Below, piece by piece: positions 1 through 4,820 of a stretch of DNA of 5,103 bases; position 1 is the first letter of the stretch, and every line of letters starts with the position of its first letter. The stretch lies in the NCBI GenBank assembly GCA_003249585.1, contig QKIM01000179.1:1-5103 (forward strand). Direction: 5' to 3'. The DNA is from Deltaproteobacteria bacterium (GTDB lineage: Bacteria > Myxococcota_A > Polyangia > HGW-17). The notes beneath the pieces are model-generated. The model saw nothing but the letters and a program-made list of their open reading frames with translations. It was not told the origin of the DNA and searched no databases. The translations under genes and the position numbers were made by a program.

Positions 1-287
1 ATCACGTCCGCACAGGCGGCGTCATCGACACAGTCGGCGTCGTCGCAGTCCGTGTCGCCGTCCCCGTCGTTGTCCTCGCCATCGTCACACACCTCCTGAG
101 GGATGCAGGCGGGAAAATCGGCACAGGCAGCCGTGTCTTCGCAGTCCGCAAGGCCGTTGCCGTCATCATCGAGGCCGTTGTCACAGATCTCGACCGTGTT
201 GTTTTCGTTGGTGTTGTCATCATCGTCACAGGCGCTCGCCCACACCATCAGGGCGGCGGTGAACAGCAGGGGAAGGATCGTCTTCAT
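1..287 (-). CDS. Asp/Cys-repeat lipoprotein, 5' part only (left edge)
   Basis: The reading frame opens at ATG 287-285 and stays open to the window edge, giving 95 residues with no stop. A Shine-Dalgarno AAAGGAG lies at 299-293, 5 nt before the ATG. Residues 1-20 form a lipoprotein signal peptide: Lys2, a hydrophobic core, then A-S-A-C with the lipidated Cys at 20. The mature protein begins with four Asp residues and an Asn-rich linker. Two copies follow of a repeat with pattern E-[IV]-C-D-x-G-x-D-x-D-G-x-G-x-x-D-C (about 33-55 and 65-86). These Asp-rich loops resemble calcium-binding repeats of surface proteins in myxobacteria and relatives. I infer an exported, membrane-anchored protein that may bind calcium; any domain beyond the repeats lies outside the window. 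A -24/-12 promoter sits 62 nt upstream of the start. Asp at +2 would favour inner-membrane retention under enterobacterial rules, which may not apply here. Confidence 0.8.
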   Translation of the reverse strand, partial: MKTILPLLFTAALMVWASACDDDDNTNENNTVEICDNGLDDDGNGLADCEDTAACADFPACIPQEVCDDGEDNDGDGDTDCDDADCVDDAACADV

Positions 288-360
288 GGGTTCTCCTTTG
301 GGGGTTGAATAAAATTTTCCTATTAAAATAATGCCATGTACAAAACGGCGCACTCTACTC

Positions 361-375
361 GCAAGATCCGGACCA
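361..375 (-). promoter_or_regulatory. Sigma-54 (-24/-12) promoter P1 of the lipoprotein gene
   Basis: On the minus strand TGGTCCG (375-369), four bases, then TTGC (364-361) matches the sigma-54 pattern TGGCACG-N4-TTGC. The -24 GG (374-373) and -12 GC (362-361) are separated by the required 10 bases. The predicted start is near 349 (a G on the minus strand), giving a leader of about 62 nt before ATG 287. Four CATAC half-sites lie about 137-190 bp upstream, a typical enhancer distance. The match is slightly weaker than P2 and P3, with T for C after GG and G after TTGC. Confidence 0.6.
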
Positions 376-485
376 GAACCGATCGACGGTCCGCGTGTGT
401 CATTCCCCCACGAGCTACTCCTTTAGGATCCTTCCTTGATCCCCAATCGGGGTGCATCCCCTCGCTGATAGAGAGGCCTGTGTAC

Positions 486-539
486 CTGCATGCACCCTGT
501 ATGAAACCATGCGGAAGCGAACATACAGTCCACATACAG
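486..539. promoter_or_regulatory. Candidate enhancer: four CATACAG half-sites in a symmetric array
   Basis: Two direct copies of CTGYATG (486-492, 497-503) face two copies of CATACAG (522-528, 533-539). Within each pair the half-sites are 11 bp apart, about one helical turn. The pairs are inverted relative to each other across an 18-bp centre. Only one base (C489) departs from perfect dyad symmetry. The array lies 137-190 bp upstream of the predicted P1 start, where activators of sigma-54 RNA polymerase usually bind. The arrangement suggests a dimeric or higher-order DNA-binding protein; that the activator encoded at 2701-4506 is the ligand is inference. It could alternatively form a cruciform or act as an operator. 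Confidence 0.6.
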
Positions 540-671
540 CTGGCAATAGGATATACCCCGTGGCCCACCCGTCGTGATTTCCGACGAAGACAACTCCTTT
601 GCATGACCATGTCCCTCTGAAACCACGCTCTGTCTCCGCCGTTTCAAGGTGTATGCACAAAAAAATGTCCT

Positions 672-689
672 CCGTATGGATTTCGTATG
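672..689. promoter_or_regulatory. Candidate enhancer: paired CATAC half-sites, second site
   Basis: CCGTATG (672-678) and TCGTATG (683-689) are direct repeats 11 bp apart, the same spacing as in the 486-539 array. Read on the minus strand, this site and the 517-539 half of that array share the 10-base block GCGAACATAC, then a second CATAC at exactly the same distance. It lies about 284-301 bp upstream of the predicted P2 start, so it may serve the pseudokinase promoter through DNA looping. Confidence 0.5.
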
Positions 690-870
690 TTCGCAGACCC
701 CTCCCGATATCGTGATCCCGAGCTCCTTCCGACATTTTTCCCCCGCATGGCCAGCCCCAAAAAAATAGATGCCGCCCCTGAATATCCCCGAAATTGGATT
801 TAAAAATCAAACAGAGGCGGCAGGAGGGTACGAAAGCGGCCCCATGCCGCTTCCGCAATGAAACGATGAA

Positions 871-893
871 GCAGCCCTTATCCCTAAGGCTGC
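871..893. repeat. Inverted repeat upstream of P2
   Basis: GCAGCC (871-876) pairs with GGCTGC (888-893), and after one bulged base TTA (878-880) pairs with TAA (885-887) around a TCCC loop. No T-run follows on either strand, so a Rho-independent terminator is unlikely. It sits about 80-102 bp upstream of the predicted P2 start and could be a binding site. It does not contain the CATAC motif. Confidence 0.35.
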
Positions 894-946
894 CTCGGGC
901 CTTTATAAACGCAGGTTGTGTGCCAATTTTCAGGATGCGCTGATTT

Positions 947-962
947 TGGCCCGCTCTTTGCA
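947..962 (+). promoter_or_regulatory. Sigma-54 (-24/-12) promoter P2 of the pseudokinase gene
   Basis: TGGCCCG (947-953), CTCT, then TTGCA (958-962) matches TGGCACG-N4-TTGCA at all but one position. The GG at 948-949 and GC at 960-961 have the required 10-base separation. The predicted start is the A at about 973. That gives a 40-nt leader carrying the AAAGGAG ribosome site before the gene at 1013. The -24 block is identical to that of P3. Confidence 0.75.
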
Positions 963-995
963 CCCTTTCCCGACCAGCCCCCTGCCTCGAAACCC

Positions 996-1002
996 AAAGG
1001 AG
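996..1002 (+). promoter_or_regulatory. Ribosome binding site that sets the pseudokinase start
   Basis: AAAGGAG at 996-1002 is followed 10 nt later by TTG 1013 and 16 nt later by ATG 1019, both in the pseudokinase frame. The ATG touching the site at 1003 is in another frame. Spacing favours TTG 1013, with ATG 1019 as the alternative. The two differ by only two residues. Confidence 0.6.
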
Positions 1003-1012
1003 ATGCTCCCTC

Positions 1013-2029
1013 TTGTATATGTTCAAACCGGATACCGTGAACCTCCCCAGACTCTTCGATGCCTACCTTCTGCTCTCCGAAGAGAGCATCTCTCCACACT
1101 GGCGCAGCTACAGGGCGCTGGATCTGAGCTCAACACACTTTTCGGGATTCCAGCACCTTCATTTTTTCGAACGCGGCAAAACTGCCCACGAGGGACGAAG
1201 GCTGTTTCACCGGGCCAGATACTGCGCCGCCGCCATCTCCTATCTCCCGTCGAGCAGCCTGCACGACATGGGCAATCAAACCTCCTTCTCCTATTATGCA
1301 GAGCGGCTCCTCTGGGGGGTCCCTGTGTGGCGCATCCTGGAGAAGCTCTCCCTCTCGGAACACTCTGCCCAGGCCAAATTCGCCGCGGTCTTCGGCAGAC
1401 TTCTGATTGGGGCCTTCCGCAAGGCCGCAGGTTCGCACGAAGAGCATCCTGAGTTCCTTTGTCACGGCAGCATTACGGGCAACTCGGTATATGTCTCCTA
1501 TGACGGCGAGGTCATCCCGATCAACCACGGCTCCCGAAACGTTGAGCGGGCCTTGGAATCTGCATCCCCGCATCGGGCCCGCTCACTCCAGTTGAACCTC
1601 TTCTCCGTCGGCGTGCTCATGCTCGAGCTGCTCCAGGGCCGTACCTTCCTCTCCCATTTCGAGCTGTCAGACCAACTCGGCATTGTCTCGCGGTACACCG
1701 CCATGATCAGACGGCTGATCGAGGAAAAGGCTCCTCAGGCCCTGGCCGACATCATCTGGAAGACCCTCCATGGCACCTATTCCTCCTACACCGACTGCGC
1801 CAGGGACCTGGCCAGATACGCAGGAATATGGAGCAAATCCAGCTGTCAGGGATACCTGCGCGAGTTCATCCTGTACAATTTCTCGGACCACCTCGCGAGC
1901 GAGATCCGTGAACTGCTGGACGTCTCAGGCCGGCGGGATATTCCTGGGGATCGCCTCAGGGCCCAGGTTGTCCAGATGATCTTCTGCGCCAACAGGAGCG
2001 GCTTCCTCCCGTACACCAGGCCCTCCTGA
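1013..2029 (+). CDS. Ser/Thr protein kinase-like protein, catalytically dead (pseudokinase)
   Basis: This 338-residue protein follows the layout of a bacterial Hanks-type kinase domain but has lost its active site. Residues 151-173 align with the catalytic loop and metal-binding segment: HRD-x-K-x-x-N is replaced by HGSITGN (151-157), so only the His and final Asn survive, and DFG has become NHG (171-173). Residues 191-213 match the helix-F region (L-F-S-V-G-V-L-x-x-E-L-L-x-G). GVPVWRILEKL (102-112) fits the hinge and helix D. The helix-C Glu appears replaced by Arg in FHRARYCAAAI (65-75), and neither a Gly-rich loop nor a VAIK lysine is recognisable. The tail (about 240-305) resembles helices after kinase domains in myxobacteria. 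No signal peptide or membrane segment is seen, so it is probably cytoplasmic. A sigma-54 promoter precedes it and the gene ends 35 bp before the M23 remnant. I infer a regulatory binding role; kinase activity is unlikely. Exact alignment of the N-lobe is uncertain. Confidence 0.75.
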   Translation: MYMFKPDTVNLPRLFDAYLLLSEESISPHWRSYRALDLSSTHFSGFQHLHFFERGKTAHEGRRLFHRARYCAAAISYLPSSSLHDMGNQTSFSYYAERLLWGVPVWRILEKLSLSEHSAQAKFAAVFGRLLIGAFRKAAGSHEEHPEFLCHGSITGNSVYVSYDGEVIPINHGSRNVERALESASPHRARSLQLNLFSVGVLMLELLQGRTFLSHFELSDQLGIVSRYTAMIRRLIEEKAPQALADIIWKTLHGTYSSYTDCARDLARYAGIWSKSSCQGYLREFILYNFSDHLASEIRELLDVSGRRDIPGDRLRAQVVQMIFCANRSGFLPYTRPS

Positions 2030-2064
2030 TTTTCCGGGCGAACGGGGTAAGCAGGGGGCAGGTC

Positions 2065-2694
2065 ATGGATCTGGCGTACGTACGATTTTCGTCACAGGGA
2101 GGGACGAACCATACCATGGAAATTACATCTATCTCTCCGTTCAATCCGCCACAATCCACTTCAACTAAGGATGTCTATTACAGCGGGACCTGCACCCTCA
2201 AGTACGCCTACAAGTTCGATCTCGACCCAGAAAAATAGTATACTATGAATATTACAGTGACTACAACACCCTGTCGAGCCACAGGATCAGATACAAGTCC
2301 TTTCTGAAGGCCGGGACCAACACCATCAGACTCCGGCTATGTCGTCAGAGCCTTCACCATGGGCTCTGCATCCGCAAACTACTATTGCCCCTTCGCGGGC
2401 CAGTCCCAGGATGGTCAGCAGATGATCTACATCTATCACGGCAATGGGAAAATGACCCAATACGGCCACTTGAAATCCATGTATGTCTCCACCGGAGATT
2501 ATGTGGCCAAGGGCCAACTGATCGGAAAGGTCGGGGCGACCGGCTGCGTGACCGGGCCGCACCTTCACTTTGGCGTGATCACCAACGGCAAGACCTGGAG
2601 CGCCCCGTACGGCAGCACCTACTACGGCGAGCCGGAATACGTAAACCCCGCCAACGTCCTCGTTCAGTCCATCAATGACAAACCCGGCTGGTAG
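2065..2694 (+). pseudogene. M23 (LytM-type) metallopeptidase gene, frameshifted and internally deleted
   Basis: The remnant reads in three pieces. From ATG 2065 the frame runs to TAG 2236-2238, ending in D-L-D-P-E-K. Adding one A to the A-run at 2231-2235 would continue it into another frame (I-V-Y-Y-E-Y-Y-S-D-Y-N, on to about 2339), which reads as a beta-rich domain ending K-A-G-T-N-T-I-R-L-R-L. Near 2328-2340 the coding signal returns to the first frame at S-G-Y-V-V-R-A-F and runs through the peptidase domain to TAG 2692-2694. The H-x-G-x-D zinc-ligand segment that should precede S-G-Y-V-V is absent, so the second junction is probably a deletion, not a one-base error. No signal peptide is visible, although M23 enzymes act on periplasmic peptidoglycan. 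A purine-rich stretch at 2054-2062 could be a weak ribosome site. The gene starts 35 bp after the pseudokinase. The first shift, in a homopolymer, could be a sequencing error. Confidence 0.65.
2359..2694 (+). CDS. Surviving ORF of the M23 peptidase remnant (C-terminal domain fragment)
   Basis: This is the longest uninterrupted piece of the broken gene, 111 residues from ATG 2359. It holds the second half of an M23 peptidase domain: I-Y-H-G-N-G (25-30), the catalytic Y-G-H-L (35-38), G-D-Y-V-A-K-G-Q-L-I-G (46-56), T-G-x-x-T-G-P-H-L-H-F (61-71) with the zinc ligand, and a trailing P-E-Y-V-N-P-A. M23 enzymes hydrolyse peptide cross-links in peptidoglycan using zinc held by H-x-x-x-D and H-x-H motifs. 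The first motif is missing, so activity is not expected. No ribosome site precedes 2359, so this ATG is probably internal and not a true start. An automatic annotation would likely call it an M23 family peptidase. Confidence 0.55.
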   Translation: MGSASANYYCPFAGQSQDGQQMIYIYHGNGKMTQYGHLKSMYVSTGDYVAKGQLIGKVGATGCVTGPHLHFGVITNGKTWSAPYGSTYYGEPEYVNPANVLVQSINDKPGW

Positions 2695-2700
2695 CCGCGT

Positions 2701-4506
2701 TCAGAGCGAATATCTGTTGATCCGCGAATAGAGCTTCTGGGGGTACCAGCCGAGGATCCTCGCCGCCTTGCGGCGGTTGCCGTTGGCCATAGCCAGGGCG
2801 CTGCGCACCAGCTGCTCCTCGGACAGCTCCCCTTGGACGAGCTGCGGATCTTCGCGGGAGGGTGATACGTCCTGGGACCTTGGGTTTTCCAGGCGGACGC
2901 TGAAATGCCCAGGGAAATCCCTCAGCATAAGCTGTTTCGTTCCCTCGGCAAAGATCATCGCCTTTTCGATGGTATTGGAGAGCTCACGGATGTTCCCCGG
3001 CCAGTCGTACCGATTGAAGGCCTCCATCACCTTCTCGTCGATGGACTGCACGGAGCGATCCATTTCTTCGTTGAAGCGCCGGATGAAGTGCATCGTCAGA
3101 GGAATGATATCCTCCCTGCGCACTCCGAGCGGGGTCAGCGTGAGGGTCACGACGTTGAGCCTGTAGAAGAGGTCCGAACGGAAACGACCACAGTTCACCT
3201 CCTCCTGCAGGTCCTTGTTGGTGGCCGCCAGGATCCGCACATCGAGATCTATGGTCTCCTGACCGGCGATCCGCTGCAGTTTTCTGTCCTGCAGCACCGC
3301 CAGGAGTTTTGCCTGGGACCCGAGATCCAACTCGCCGATCTCGTCCAGAAACAGGGTCCCGTGATTGGCCATCTCGAAGAGCCCCTTCTTTCTCGATTCA
3401 GCCCCCGTGAAGGCGCCCTTTTCGTACCCGAAGAGCTCGCTCTCGAGCAGGGTCCTGGGAATGGCGGCGCAGTTGATCTTGACGAAGGGCTGTCCGCATC
3501 GCGCCGAGGCGTTGTGGATGGCTTCGGCGACGAGAGTCTTCCCCGTCCCCGTGTCCCCCAAGAGGAGCACCGTAACCCCGACGGGACCAACGGTCCGGGT
3601 GATGATCCGTCTGAGCTCCCTTGTCGCGCCCGATTCGCCGATGATCCCTGAGACCGCCAGCTCATGATCACCCGGTCCATGGTCCCCGACGTGGAGTCTC
3701 GCAAAACGATCGGACCCCGCGATGGTGGCGACCATGAGCCGCTCGATGAAGTGGAGCATCTGGCGCTCGTATTTGGAGAAGCCGGCCGCATGGTTCCGTT
3801 CCAGATAGAGAAACCCATGTATCTCCCCTTCCAGGAGGAGTGGGACACCCAGGTACGTTCTGACCTCCCCCGCCGCGGTCTGACGGGCCCCCTCAATGAG
3901 TCCACGCTGCCGGGACATCTCCGGGAACACATCCACGAGCATCTCCGAGCAGAACGCCTCTGGATCCACCACACCTCGCGGAGCGGTCCAGCACGTGCTC
4001 TCCTGATCGATGGAGATCAGGACCGCGTCCGGCACATAGATGAGGGCCACCGCCTCCTTGAAGAGCTGGAGCACCTCTCCGCGGCTGATGGAGACCCCAC
4101 CCTGACTGGAGAGCTTCCCCAGCAGACTCCAGATGAAGGGGCTTCGGATCCACAGTTCCGAACAGGGGGTGGCCGGTTCCTCTTCACCGTGGCTCGCGGG
4201 CAGCGGATCCGGCGCCCTGGGGTGGTCCAAAAAGTGGAACAGGGAATTCCCCATGGTGATGGTATCGTTGTGGGTGAGCGCCGAAGAGGAGACGGCCGCA
4301 TCATTCACCTTGATATCGCCTGAATCGCTGTGTACGGCAATAAACCAGCGGCCCTCCTCACACCAGATCTTCCCCCGGATGGGAGCGAGTCCCCCCTCTC
4401 TCAGCACAAGTCCGGCTTCCTGCTCCGTTCCAAAGGTCAGGGGGTCCGCTCCCAGGGTTACACTCTCGATGGTATCGTTCTCTGAAAAATATCGTAATTG
4501 CGGCAA
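2701..4506 (-). CDS. Sigma-54-dependent activator with FHA, GAF, AAA+ and Fis-type HTH domains
   Basis: Bacterial enhancer-binding protein that would use ATP to open sigma-54 RNA polymerase promoters. Numbered from TTG 4506 (601 residues): FHA-like domain about 12-95; GAF about 125-265; AAA+ about 285-515, with Walker A GDTGTGKT (317-324), the sigma-54-contacting GAFTGA loop (364-369), Walker B LFLDEI (385-390), arginine-finger region RFRSDLFYRL (441-450) and WPGNIREL (502-509); Fis-type helix-turn-helix about 560-598. The ATPase and loop motifs are intact, so activity is expected. The FHA is divergent: the usual Arg of the first loop is Thr27, and the S-R-x-H block reads A-P-I-R (41-44). The start at TTG 4506 is chosen because AAGGAGG (4518-4512) lies 5 nt before it and predicted transcription starts near 4522; ATG 4530 has no ribosome site and would lie upstream of that start. 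It converges with the M23 remnant, stop codons 6 bp apart, and has its own -24/-12 promoter, suggesting autoregulation. Confidence 0.92.
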   Translation of the reverse strand: MPQLRYFSENDTIESVTLGADPLTFGTEQEAGLVLREGGLAPIRGKIWCEEGRWFIAVHSDSGDIKVNDAAVSSSALTHNDTITMGNSLFHFLDHPRAPDPLPASHGEEEPATPCSELWIRSPFIWSLLGKLSSQGGVSISRGEVLQLFKEAVALIYVPDAVLISIDQESTCWTAPRGVVDPEAFCSEMLVDVFPEMSRQRGLIEGARQTAAGEVRTYLGVPLLLEGEIHGFLYLERNHAAGFSKYERQMLHFIERLMVATIAGSDRFARLHVGDHGPGDHELAVSGIIGESGATRELRRIITRTVGPVGVTVLLLGDTGTGKTLVAEAIHNASARCGQPFVKINCAAIPRTLLESELFGYEKGAFTGAESRKKGLFEMANHGTLFLDEIGELDLGSQAKLLAVLQDRKLQRIAGQETIDLDVRILAATNKDLQEEVNCGRFRSDLFYRLNVVTLTLTPLGVRREDIIPLTMHFIRRFNEEMDRSVQSIDEKVMEAFNRYDWPGNIRELSNTIEKAMIFAEGTKQLMLRDFPGHFSVRLENPRSQDVSPSREDPQLVQGELSEEQLVRSALAMANGNRRKAARILGWYPQKLYSRINRYSL

Positions 4507-4511
4507 TTGCA

Positions 4512-4518
4512 CCTCCTT
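4512..4518 (-). promoter_or_regulatory. Ribosome binding site that sets the activator start at TTG 4506
   Basis: AAGGAGG on the minus strand (4518-4512) is a near-perfect Shine-Dalgarno with 5 nt to TTG 4506. It would be internal to the gene if ATG 4530 were the start. Confidence 0.65.
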
Positions 4519-4532
4519 ATGTTTCTCCATAT

Positions 4533-4548
4533 AGCAACTTACGGGCCA
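4533..4548 (-). promoter_or_regulatory. Sigma-54 (-24/-12) promoter P3 of the activator gene
   Basis: On the minus strand TGGCCCG (4548-4542), TAAG, then TTGCT (4537-4533) is a near-consensus sigma-54 promoter, with GG at 4547-4546 and GC at 4535-4534. The predicted start is the A at about 4522, leaving a 16-nt leader that contains AAGGAGG before TTG 4506. A CATAC cluster lies 140-180 bp upstream. A sigma-54 activator behind a sigma-54 promoter points to positive autoregulation. Confidence 0.75.
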
Positions 4549-4661
4549 ACTTTGTTTCCCCCACCGTCTTCATCCGGGCATCGGTGACACAACCCGAACC
4601 TTCCAGGACCCAACGCCTTTTCGTCACGGAGAATGCCAGGAACAGATCTCCTCTTTGGGAG

Positions 4662-4702
4662 GTGTATGGCTCCCTATCCGTAATGTATGATTTGCCCGTA
4701 TG
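4662..4702 (-). promoter_or_regulatory. Candidate enhancer: three CATAC half-sites upstream of P3
   Basis: CATAC occurs on the minus strand at 4702-4698, 4689-4685 and 4668-4664, with spacings of 13 and 21 bp. A weaker GATAG lies 11 bp beyond the middle copy. The cluster is about 140-180 bp upstream of the predicted P3 start, the same distance as the four-site array from P1. Its geometry is less regular than the P1 array, so it is a weaker call. Confidence 0.5.
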
Positions 4703-4716
4703 ACTCCTCAGCCTGT

Positions 4717-4736
4717 TGCCTCCCCCGGAGGAGGCA
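4717..4736. repeat. Perfect 7-bp inverted repeat between the activator and rsmH
   Basis: TGCCTCC (4717-4723) and GGAGGCA (4730-4736) are perfectly complementary around a 6-base loop. There is no T-run on either side, so it is not a classic Rho-independent terminator. It lies about 195-214 bp upstream of the predicted P3 start and about 85 bp before rsmH. It could be a protein-binding site or an RNA hairpin in a transcript reading toward either gene. Confidence 0.4.
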
Positions 4737-4810
4737 CCCAATCAGGTAGTACAAAGTAGGATATGCATTGAAAATTTGTGGGAAATAGGGTTGCGGGGTA
4801 CATTTCCTGT

Positions 4811-4815
4811 GGAGG
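4811..4815 (+). promoter_or_regulatory. Ribosome binding site that sets the rsmH start
   Basis: GGAGG at 4811-4815 is 5 nt before TTG 4821. The alternative start GTG 4809 overlaps this site and has no ribosome site of its own. No convincing sigma-70 promoter was found upstream. Confidence 0.55.
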
Positions 4816-4820
4816 TCGGT

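Larger units (their letters stand above)
376..946. other. Non-coding regulatory region between divergent promoters P1 and P2
   Basis: This 570-bp stretch separates the two promoters and carries no convincing gene. The ORFs that cross it have no good ribosome site, no recognisable domain and an improbable composition. It is less GC-rich than the flanking genes and has several A or T tracts (about 659-665, 758-765, 802-806) that could bend DNA. It contains six exact CATAC/GTATG motifs, all between 499 and 689, plus a one-mismatch copy at 488-492. Short perfect palindromes occur at 425-432, 487-494 and 705-712. The isolated half-site GTGTATG at 649-655 has no partner at the 11-bp spacing. Confidence 0.6.

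Noticed and set aside
336..620. 94-residue plus-strand ORF in the intergenic region
   Set aside because: Cys/Arg/Pro-rich without any motif, no ribosome site, and it overlaps P1 and the CATAC array.
797..813. IHF site between enhancer and P2 (A/T-rich stretch with AATCAA at 805-810)
   Set aside because: AATCAA is present but the required TTR four bases later is not; the match is too partial to call.
415..1026. 203-residue minus-strand ORF across the intergenic region
   Set aside because: No ribosome site or recognisable domain, unlikely composition, and it runs through P2, the half-site arrays and the start of the pseudokinase gene.
2905..4323. Long plus-strand ORFs at 2905-3651 and 3664-4323
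   Set aside because: They are antisense shadows of the clearly coding sigma-54 activator, whose motifs are intact in the minus frame.
4717..4736. Rho-independent terminator
   Set aside because: A good stem but no following T-run on either strand.
4517..4741. 74-residue minus-strand ORF ending just before the activator's ribosome site
   Set aside because: The TAA next to AAGGAGG suggested translational coupling, but there is no ribosome site or domain, and P3 lies inside it, so most of it would not be in the activator mRNA.
4780..4794. GG-N10-GC with TTGC (GG 4781-4782, GC 4793-4794) as a fourth sigma-54 promoter for rsmH
   Set aside because: Only the GG and TTGC match; the rest of the -24 block is wrong, and a housekeeping rRNA methyltransferase is not expected to need sigma-54.
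4744..4800. MraZ-box-like repeats (AAAGTAGG, TGTGGG) ahead of rsmH
   Set aside because: The spacing and sequence do not form a regular repeat, and no mraZ gene is present in the window.
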